From Ampullaceana balthica (taxonomy: Eukaryota; Mollusca; Gastropoda; Lymnaeidae), in the NCBI GenBank assembly GCA_944989445.1, contig CALYLW010000496.1, positions 385,810 through 449,809 of the forward strand: a stretch of DNA of 64,000 nucleotides. The letters are read 5' to 3'. Of the stretch, positions 44,201 to 56,200 are shown piece by piece. Within the stretch, counting starts at the first letter, position 1, and each line of letters opens with the position of its first letter. The notes under the pieces were generated by a model that was not told where the DNA came from, searched no databases, and saw nothing but the letters and a program-made list of their open reading frames with translations. A program made the position numbers and the translations under genes.

Positions 44201-47200
44201 ATTTTTTTTCTACTGCATTCACATGCAACAGACTAATTAAAATCTGTTAAAATCTGATTAATCAATTTTTATGGAAACAAATTAAACATTCATGTAGCTT
44301 TTCTAATACACCAACTTGATTAATAAACTAGAAATACCAAATTTATTAGATGATGGATTAAAAAAAAACCCCATACAATTGAAGAATTTTTAACACAATA
44401 AAAGTGAAGAGAATTAAATTATTAAAAGGATTCTAAAGAAAACCATGCAGAGATTAAAAACCAAGTTTTGAAGCCAAAAAAAAACACAACAGTATTTTAC
44501 TTTTTGTTTCATGACCCTATAACCTAATTGTTTTTATAATAATTTAAAAAAAAATCTCTTGGAGATATATATGATGGCATAACCTAAAAGTCTACAATAT
44601 TTACTGGCGTCATGTTTTATATGATATGGTATGATTTAGCATATGTGAACCCTGCTGTTAGTTAGCAAGTTGAGCTAGGAATCACCCTCACTGTAGACAT
44701 TGAAGAACACTATCAATAAATAAATATATCCAGGTATCAGTTCACTGTAAACATTGAAGAACACTATCAATAAATAAATATCTCCAGGTATCAGTTCACT
44801 GTAAACATTGAAGGACACTATCAATAAATAAATATCTCCAGGTATCAGTTCACTGTAAACATTGAAGGACACTATCAATAAATAAATATCTCCAGGTATC
44901 AGTTCACTGTAAACATTGAAGGACACTATCAATAAATAAATATCTCCAGGTATCAGTTCACTGTAAACATTGAAGGACACTATCAATAAATAAATATCTC
45001 CAGGTATCAGTTCACTGTAAACATTGAAGGACACTATCAATAAATAAATATCTCCAGGTATCAGTTCACTGTAAACATTGAAGGACACTATCAATAAATA
45101 AATATCTCCAGGTATCAGTTCACTGTAAACATTGAAGGACACTATCAATAAATAAATATCTCCAGGTATCAGTTCACTGTAAACATTGAAGGACACTATC
45201 AATAAATAAATATCTCCAGGTATCAGTTCACTGTAAACATTGAAGGACACTATCAATAAATAAATATCTCCAGGTATCAGTTCACTGTAAACATTGAAGG
45301 ACACTATCAATAAATAAATATCTCCAGGTATCAGTTCACTGTAAACATTGAAGGACACTATCAATAAATAAATATCTCCAGGTATCAGTTCACTGTAAAC
45401 ATTGAAGGACACTATCAATAAATAAATATCTCCAGGTATCAGTTCACTGTAAACATTGAAGGACACTATCAATAAATAAATATCTCCAGGTATCAGTTCA
45501 CTGTACACATTGAAGGACACTATCAATAAATAAATATCTCCAGGTATCAGTTCACTGTAAACATTGAAGGACACTATCAATAAATAAATATCTCCAGGTA
45601 TCAGTTCACTGTAAACATTGAAGGACACTATCAATAAATAAATATCTCCAGGTATCAGTTCACTGTAAACATTGAAGGACACTATCAATAAATAAATATC
45701 TCCAGGTATCAGTTCACTGTAAACATTGAAGGACACTATCAATAAATAAATATCTCCAGGTATCAGTTCACTGTAAACATTGAAGGACACTATCAATAAA
45801 TAAATATCTCCAGGTATCAGTTCACTGTAAACATTGAAGGACACTATCAATAAATAAATATCTCCAGGTATCAGTTCACTGTAAACATTGAAGGACACTA
45901 TCAATAAATAAATATCTCCAGGTATCAGTTCACTGTAAACATTGAAGGACACTATCAATAAATAAATATCTCCAGGTATCAGTTCACTGTAAACATTGAA
46001 GAACACTATCAATAAATAAATATCTCCAGGTATCAGTTCACTGTAAACATTGAAGGACACTATCAATAAATAAATATCTAACTGAAAACAAAAATACCAC
46101 ACTTGTGGTCCAGCTAATAATCAGCTCAGTACAAAAAAAAACAATTTTAAAAAAGTAAAATCGCTATTTAAGTATGGCGTGTCAAATTTAAAAAATTGAT
46201 GATCCTGGACAACTACCCTGTTATGAAAGTTAATGCAACCCATAGCAAGGAATAGGTAAAGTTCTAGAATCAAACTGTAATACCAAAATCTTACATGTAA
46301 TGCACAGAATCTCTAAAAATTAATTGGATTTATTCATTTACTTACAAGCACATACATGCATCTTAACATATTAAATTGTTGTGAGGACTGTTAAATGTTA
46401 TGTTAACATCTAAAACCTGGTTTAAATTGGATTTAAAACATTTTAATGTTAATTCCACCCCCCGCCCTCTCCCCCAAATTATTAATGTGAATCATAAAAT
46501 ACATTTAAATTGAAAAAGCTGATTTCCTAAAATGACAGAAATAATCTTGATTGGCGAATCAATTAATGAGAAAATAATTAAATATAAAAACATGCCACCC
46601 TTTTAGGCTGATTCCTACAACGACAAAGAAATGTTGCATGTTGATTAAAGAAATGTCGCATGTTGATTAAAGAAATGTTGCATATTGATTAAAGAAATGT
46701 TGCATGTTGATTAAAGAAATGTTGCATGTTGATTAAAGAAATGTTGCATGTTGATTAAAGAAATATTGTATATTGATTAAAGAAATGTTGCATGTTGATT
46801 AAAGAAATGTTGCATGTTGATTAAAGAAATGTCGCATGTTGATTAAAGAAATGTTGCATGTTGGTTAAAGAAATGTTGCATGTTGATTAAAGAAATGTCG
46901 CATGTTGATTTTTTAAAATCTGAAGCAATGCTGAAATTAAAATATCAGTCACAAGAGCAAAAGTCTGTTATATTTATGTTAAGAGAGATCATAAAATGCA
47001 GAGGTGTTTTCAGTCTTTTCAATTCTTCATTACTTCTCTGACTGTTTTGTTAGATAAATGCATTTTAGTAGAATCAGGCACTTGAATGCATTCTGCAGAA
47101 TTTTCTAGTCATTTTTCCTTTTTTGGGTAGAAATTTGCACAACATTGAGAAAATTAGCTCCAAAAATTTTTTTATGGCACATCACTCGTCATTCCACTAC

Positions 47201-50200
47201 TTTTACAGATTATATACAGATTATTTACCCCTGACTTCTTCCTTCTAATTACTTTAGGAACTCCAATTGGCTCTTTAAACTCATTAAAACCTTCAGCAGC
47301 ATTGCTACCATCAGCGCTGGTTACCTCTATATAAGGTGATTGGGGGAGGGGTGTGCGGGGAGAAGAGTGTGCAGAGGGTACACTGGGTGGGGGAGGGGGA
47401 GGTGGCCTGCGTGGTTGGGCAGGCGGCTCTGTGGTTACATCGCTGAGAGATTCTATCGAGTCGGTACTGATATCCAGAGAGAGCTCCTGAAAGTAATGTC
47501 ATGAGAGATTCTATCGAGTCGGTACTGATATCCAAAGAAAGTTACTGAAAGTAATGTCATGAGAGATTCTATCGAGTCGGTACTGATATCCAAAGAAAGT
47601 TACTGAAAGGAATGTCATGAGAGATTTATCGAGTCGTACTGATATCCAAAGAAAGTTACAGAAAGGAATGTCATGAGAGATTTATCGAGTCGGTACTGAA
47701 ATCCAAAGAAAATTCCTGAAAGCAATGTCATCAGTCAAGAAAATTGGCAAGAAGTTGAAGTAGCAGTTGCACTGACTTAAGATTGAGACATTGACATAAA
47801 AAAAATCTGAGTGAGAAACCAAAGAATAAGGTCACTGATATAATTTCTATATAAAAATTAAAAATATAAGAAAAAATTAATGATTTTTTTATGGTCAAAA
47901 GAACTAAAAAACATATATAGATTCACTACTTTCTATACTTTTAAGGAAAAGAGGAGGGAAATTTAAGAAAAGTGAGAAGCATTTATAATTGTAAAAAAAA
48001 ATATTTGAATATTGTTAAAAAAACACACAACAAAACGGTTTTAATTAGTTTTTATTAGGGCTGTGGAAATTAACGATTAATTTATTGATTAATCGTTAAA
48101 AATTGTTATCGATTAAATTTATTTTAATCGATTAAAATTCGATTAAAATTAAAGAAAATATTTATAATATTTTAAATTTTTTAAAAGAAATAATTAATTA
48201 TTAATAATTTATATTTTTTGTTTACGTACAAACTTCTCCCTGCTAATTTTATAATTTATTTTATTACTTTATGTGGACCAGCAGACGTCAACTAAAAAAT
48301 GTCTGACAGCATCAGCGCGGTTAAATTTAAACATATAACTAGAAATTTGAGAAAAAATTTTGTTTTTAAGCTAACTGCGGATGGCAAAGTCGAAGTTGGT
48401 GAAAAAGTTTACTGTGTTCACTGCCATAAACAATTCTCTTTTAAAGGATCAAATACATCGCTGACGTACCACCTTCACCACAAACATCCGATCAAGTATC
48501 AACACATTGTCATAAAATTTAGTTCAAAATATTTTCAATTTCCGTGAGAAATGTTCAGTTTAAAGACGTCATAAATTTCTATTTTTGGCTTTAATCGAAA
48601 TTATCTATTAATTAATCTATAACTTTTCAAAAGTTAACGATTAAATTTAAATTAATCGATAACATCCCTAGTTTTTATTCATTAAATATAAAAAGAAATG
48701 AGCTACAACTTAGCTCCACTGTCCAAACTAATGATAGAAGAAAGATGGTAACAGTTTCCATATAACAGTGCAACCATAAAAATGAATGTAAAAAAATAGT
48801 AAAAAATACTGAACATGTTGACAATGAAGAAGTAGAATACTGACCTTCACGACAGGGTGGTTACATACAAGAACACTGACCTTTACGACAGGGTGGTTAC
48901 ATACAAGAAAATTGACCTTCATAACAGGATGGTTATATACAAGAACATTGACCTTAACGACAGGATGGTTAAATACAAGAACACTGACCTTCACGACAGG
49001 ATGGTTACATACAAGAACACTGACCTTCACGACAGGATGGTTAATGCTGCTTTCTTTATAGTTCTCTGGTGTTCCAGCAGAAGCGTTGTCTTCTGAGAAG
49101 GGAAAAAAATGATGTCAACAAATTTTACAAGCATCTTTCTTTAAAGAACTAAACAGATTATTAGAAGTCACATGAGAAGTTGGTCCAAACATGGTGACTT
49201 TACATTGGAATGAAAAGTTGGTCCAAGCATGATGACTTTACATTGAAATGAAAAGTTGGTCCAAACATGGTGACTTTACATTGAAATGAAAAGTTGGTCC
49301 AAACATGGTGACTTTACATTGAAATGAAAAGTTGGTCCAAACATGGTGACTTTACATTGAAATGAAAAGTTGGTCCAAACATGGTGACTTTACATTGAAA
49401 TGAAAAGTTGGTCCAAACATGGTGACTTTACATTGAAATGAAAAGTTGGTCCAAGCATGATGACTTTACATTGAAATGAAAAGTTGGTCCAAACATGGTG
49501 ACTTTACATTGAAATGAAAAGTTGGTCCAAACATGGTGACTTTACATTGAAATGAAAAGTTGGTCCAAACATGGTGACCTTACATTGAAATGAAAAGTTG
49601 GCCCAAACATGACTTAACATTGAAATGGAAAGTTGGTCCAAACATGATGACTTTACATTGAAATGAAAAGTTGGTCCAAACATGACTTAACATTGAAATG
49701 GAAAGTTGGTCCAAACATGGTGACTTTACATTGAAATGAAAAGTTGGTCCAAACATGACTTAACATTGAAATGGAAAGTTGGTCCAAACATGGTGACTTT
49801 ACATTGAAATGAAAAGAAGTTTTTAATTCAGAAAATTAACGTTCCAACATGTTTTTTTTAAATGTGTAATTGATGTTGCAAATAAATAAATATACTTTCA
49901 ACATAGAAGGTTATACTTTTAAACTCACAGAAGGGGCAAGTTAGGATTACAATCATTAATTTACAAAGTTCTGGCTTTTATTCAAATTATCCAGACATCT
50001 ATTTATAATATATAACATGAAAAAGATGTTGAATACAAATAGTAGTAGGGATACATTTATATAATCAAATATTAATTCATATCTTAAGCATTTTATATTA
50101 ATTACCGTACATACTTGTTCGCAAGCCGGCCTTTTTTTGAAAAAATCTAGGGGAAAAAGTGGGGGGTCGGCTTATGAGCGGGTCATAGGTGATTTCTGCA

Positions 50201-53200
50201 TGGATATTGAATATCGGTGTTGTTATTGTAGATTATCAATGTCCTTTTCTACATTCTACAAGATTCGACTGCTCTATCAGAAGCTATAATATATTTTTTA
50301 AAATCAGCACTTAACTCATTTAATCATTTTATTTATTTTTGTGAGCGTTTTAATAAATTGTTTGCTTAACAAAGAGCAGAAAGACAAAGATAGGCAGTAC
50401 AAAGTAAACAATCATAAGGACCGATTTAGCTTGAAATTTAAAAATATTATGTACCATTTTTTTAAAGCTGTCCTATTATTTTTGGGGGATGGGCTTGCGA
50501 TCGGGTTATACACTTTAATACTTTTCCCTTCCAAAGGTGGGTATGAACGAACGGGCTATAGAACGAGTATATACGGTATCTTACGCATTTCTAAAAGACT
50601 AGCAATGAAATCCTATGGACATATCCCATGAAAAATACTTACATTGTTTATTTGTTAAATAAGCGTTCAGTTATTATAATATTTTCTCTTTAATCTGTTT
50701 GCTGTTAATATGATGTGACTATTTATTTGTCTCTTACACAAGCAGAAAATTTAAACATTTTCAGAATTAAAACTAGGAAATTTTTTTATTTAAAAATCAG
50801 TTGTGTCATTTATTTATCCCTTAATATCCATGTAGGAAGTTAAAAGGTTGATTATTTGTTTACATTTGTATTCTAAAACAGTACAGATTTCTTGTCTCAA
50901 GAAACTAGTTTTGCCAGAAAAGTAATGATCACTTCTTGTTACTGATGTTGAGGAAAGTTTGTAGAGCTTACCTTTGATGCTCTCCCTTGAAGCTTGTGAA
51001 GCAGTGTCAGCAGAATTGATCACTTTGTTTAATGTCGTTATCCAATCATGAGCATCAGCCTCATTCTCAGCGGCAAGCAAACATGGCTGACGATTGGTCA
51101 TTTTGATCTCAAAGCAAAACTTTCCTTTCTTGGGGTTCTATGGGAGGTAAATAAGTATTGAAACGTCACCTTCGCAGATATTTCAATTTCAGATATCATG
51201 TAAATTTAAAATTTAATTGTTTATAAATCATTAGGGCTCCGGAAATTAACTATTAACTTCTCGATTAATCCTAAAAAAATTATTTTAATTGATAAAAATT
51301 ATTTTAATCGATAAAAATTCGATTAAAATAAAAGGAAGTGTGTGTAATATTTTATAAAATTTTTATTAATTAATAATTAATTAATTATAATAATTTATGT
51401 TTTTATTATTTATAATTAATAATAATTTATATTATCAGACCGGCAGACGTCGACTAAAAAATGGCTGACAGTATCAGCGCAGTTAAATTTAAACATATAA
51501 CTGGAAAGTTGAGCAAAAATTATGTTTTTAAGCTAACTGCGGATGGCAAAGTCGAAGATGGTGAAAAAGTTGTTGTTTTTTTACTTCCCTTGAAATGTTC
51601 AGTTTCATGACATCATAAATTTCTATTTTTGGCTTTAATCGAAATTATCGATTAATTAATCGTTAATTTTTCAAAAGTTAACGATTCATTTTAAATTAAT
51701 CGATAACAGCCCTATAAATAATACATTGAATTATGTTATCCATGGCGACTTCCAATATCTTTTAATGAATTTAATTTATCTAATAAATATTCAAGATGAG
51801 CTTCACAGCTCACTCAAGGGACAATGTCTGGAAATATAAGAATAACCCCAACCTTGACAACTTCAGTAGCTAAGTCTAGAAAGATGGCTCCTTTAGCATC
51901 AGATTTCTTATCATCCTTAAAAATTTCTAGCATGTATGTGTAGTCTGACTGCTGCTTTAGTTGGAAGAATCTTCGCTTGAATTGCTGTAGGTAAAAGTGT
52001 GTCCAGTTAGTCAAGTCTAAGTCAAATGAACTCAATTAAATGATTAAATTCACTAAGATCTAGTAATTTAATAGTGGTATATGTAATTGTTGTTCGTATG
52101 AAAAACATAATATTTTGTTAATACATAATTTTAATTCCCGGTTAAAATTCAATATAACATAATTCTAAATGCAGCCAAGATGTATAGTAATGAGATCCCA
52201 ATTGGTTGTAAGTTTACATATAACATAATCATAATTGAATCTTACTTTTTAAGAATAGTTATACAGATTGAAATCTTTAAATAAAATGAGATAAACTTAA
52301 GAAATCGTGTCAACACATGTTGCTTACAAATATTGTGGAAGGAATATATGATTAAACAACTATCCTTTGTAAAACTAATGATGTTGTCTTTAACATGATA
52401 ATACAACTGAACTTTGTAAAGCTTATCATGTTGTCTGTAACATGATAAAACAACTGACCTTTGTAAAGCTAATGATGTTGTCTTTAACATGATAAAGCAA
52501 CTGACCTTTGTAAAACTAATGATATTGTCTGTAACATGATAAAGCAACTGACCTTTGTAAAACTAATGATGTTGCCTGTAACATGATAAAACAACTGACC
52601 TTTGTAAAGCTAATGATGTTGTCTTTCCCCCCATCTGGCCCTTTTAACAGCCAACCTTTCTTGATGATGACAGACATAAAACCATGACTCATTGTGTCCT
52701 GAAAAGACAAGATGTACGCAAATGATCCACACTTTTCAAATTATTATTCAACACTTAACTGTCTGCATGTCATTAACCAACCACACTGACACTTCCATGG
52801 CCATTAAAAACACACCAGCCCAACATTGCAGTTGGATGACAACATCCATGTTGGCATCAGTAGCCACACAGTTGGATGACAACATCCATGTCAGCATCAG
52901 TAACCACACAGTTGGATGACAACATCCATGTGGGCATCAGTAGCCACATTTTTACATTTTTTTGCATATTACGCTTTAGTCAACTTTTTCACACTTAAAA
53001 AAAGTGGTCAAATTTTAAAATTATTTCTTGTGATGTCATTACATTATTTTTTGTCAACAAACAACCGTGACTTGGTACCATATAGAGTAAAGGCTATTAA
53101 ATTCATTCTTGTGATGTCATTATAATTTTTTTCTTGTGAACTAAACCTGACACTGAATCGGTGAGTGAAAACAATATACATAATTTGCAATCTCTGTCAC

Positions 53201-56200
53201 ATCTGTAGTGTCTGTCCGTGACTCTACTAATTTTAGAAAGCAGCGCACCAAATTACTGCACCAATGCATCAAAAGGTGTGCAAATTAAAGATGCGCTGTA
53301 AAAAAAATATTATATGACGTTATTGTTTTAGCTCATATTTTAATTTTGGAAAAGGGAACAATGTAAAAAGAAGATTTGATGATGGTTAATTATAAAATAA
53401 AAAAAACCCTATTATAAAATACTTTGAGTACATTTCAGGAAGTTTAATATTTCGTATTTATCAAACAAGGACAAGTTAGTTGGGCTTTTAAAAAAGGTCG
53501 GCGCCGTAGACGCCCTAAAAAAAAGTGCATTTTTTCAAAATAAATAGATTTCAGCTGAAAACTTCAGTCATTTTTGACGGGTGATACGCTAGTACTAATA
53601 TAATATTTGATTGTATTTTGACTATTAGTCCATCTATTAGTCCAGGGCAGTGGCGTAGCTAGGGGGGGGTGGTGGGGGCGGTCCGCCCCGGGCGGCACAC
53701 ATATAGGGGCGGCATTTGTGGGCATTTGAAAAGTAAAGCCATTTCCGACAATCGCCCTTTTTTATTTTGAAGAGGGAAAACCAAGGTGAAACAAAAATAT
53801 TCTTAATTTCGAGACTTAATTAACGGATTTGCGCAACATTTGTTTGATTACATAGTGGTTGTTATAACTAACGCAAAACCGTTCAAAAATTTAAAATCAC
53901 TCAAAAAAGGTATCTATTTGTTTGGAAAATTAAGCGGTATGCGTCACAAATGGCGCTTTTATAAGAAAACTGCACACACACACACACAGAGAAAAAAAAA
54001 TCAAAACAAAACAAACAAACATCACCACTGGGCCGAATGATATGTGCTATTAATATCGCTACGACAGTTTTTGCGTGGAATTTCGAGATGCACAGAATGA
54101 TGCGCTAACAAGTACCTGCATAACATGGTGGTTCAAATATTGTGTTTAACTTGCAAGTAGTATTTTATATTACTGTTTCAGTTTTTAGAAAATTATTGTA
54201 AGTTAACTTACTCAAAATTAATTTAAAAAATGTATTGCATTAAAGTAGCACACATAATTTGTGTTTTTAATTAAAATACGGTTATTCATTAACAATTTTA
54301 CGTCTATCTAATTAAAGTAATGTGTAAATAATTTGAATTCGTCTATTTTTATGGAAAATTATTTAGATTTATGGCAAGAACATGAAAATATTCAAATTTC
54401 TCCATTAATGAACACCAAAATAGCTTAATAATTTCGAAAAAGACATACTTAAAAATTTCAAGCGTCTTGGAAAAAATTGCATCTGAAGAAGTAACTAGTA
54501 AAACGAGATCAGATGCTGGAATTTTACTCAGTTCAATGCAATCTTTTTCTTTTCTATGTTAGCTCAATTTATGGCAACCCGTCTCTTTTTAAAATTAATG
54601 CAAACCCATTTCACAGAAAAAAGGGATGTGCTAATACAGAACGCTGTTATAGAGAGTTGGAGATATCATCTGAACACAGAGTTAGAAGGAGAAAAAATAT
54701 GAGTGGGGAAAATTCAAAAGACGTGGCTCTATCTTTAGAGCAAGAAGTACAATGAGAAATGTTTTTATCCATGGTTGTAATTATAAAAGAAAATAAAAGA
54801 ATGCGTTGATGAGTTGCATGTCCTTGCAAGAAAATATTTGTGTATAATACCATGTAACCTACTAAATGAATAATGTGAACATCAAATAAATTTCTTTATT
54901 GATATTGATAAAGAACAGTTCAATATTAAGAGAAAAAGGATCCGGGTTTTTATGGCTGTACACAGGGCCGGTCTTAGCAATTGCGGGGCCCTATGCGGCT
55001 TAGTATGCGAAAAGGACTGCACAGGGTCCAGTGTGGGTAGGGTTAAGGTATCAATAAGGATAATAAGTGAAAATTAAGATAGGTGGGGCTTATGAAAGCT
55101 CGGGGCCCACTGCGGCCGCATTGGTTGCAGTGGCCTAAGACCAGCCCTTGCTGTTCCTACACTACAAGCAGAGGCATTATGTTAGAGAATGGCCCCCTTG
55201 ATCTATTAAAATATATTCAACAGTAAAGATTGGAAAATTCTGTACCCAACATTATAATATTGTTAAGAATTTTTTCAACAATTGCTATCTAGTTGTGAAA
55301 AAACTTATCTTCGTTCCACAATGGTTGATTTAAGACTACACAATCTTGCAATATAGTCCATAGAACAAGATATTACAATAATTTAAATTTTGATATCATA
55401 ATACACGATTTTTCTACTATGAAAATAGATAAGTTAATGAATATATATGTTTACATTAATTACATACTATTGTATACAATTTCTTTGTTTATAAAAAAAC
55501 AATATATTTATAAATAAAAAATAAAAGCATATTAATTGGTAATGTTTTTGGGTGTAAATTTGGAATATGTTATATCTCATTTGGTGTGCCTGCGACCTCA
55601 ATAACTTTCTTGTGGCCTTTAAAAAATGTATCTTGTATTTTTATAAATGTGTATTTATAGGTATATCATCTTATATTACTCTTTTATTACTACTTACGTA
55701 AATAGGGCATGCAGTTAAGGTAGGGAACATTTTAACCACTGCATGCCCTATTTACGTAAGTAGTAATAAAAGAGTAATATAAGATGATACACCTATAAAT
55801 ACACATTTATAACTGCTTTTCAATTACAATTATTTATTCATGCTTATTAGTTTATAAAAAAACATCATATGATTGACTTAAGGGGCCGTCCATAAATGAC
55901 GTCACGCGATCTGGGCTGATTTTTTACTCCCTCCCCCCTCGTCACACGTCGTCAAAAAATCTTAGACACCTTCTTCAATATGACGTCACAAAGCTTTCTC
56001 CCCCCCCCCAGAAAAGCTGTATTTTCTATTTGAAAATTAGCATGTTTCAAATAAATTTTTCTCCTTTAAATATGTTTTTAGTGAAAGGCTGCACTCTAAT
56101 ATCGTAACACGCGTGAAGCAATGTAAAACGTCATTAAATAAAGTGTCGGTAATCATATATTTAAGTGGAACTTTTATTTAAAGTTGCGCGTTTTGATGTG

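Noticed and set aside
44675..46102. 475-codon minus-strand open frame of an 18-residue hydrophobic repeat
   Set aside because: Consequence of the 54-bp period of a homogeneous minisatellite; no flanking coding sequence.
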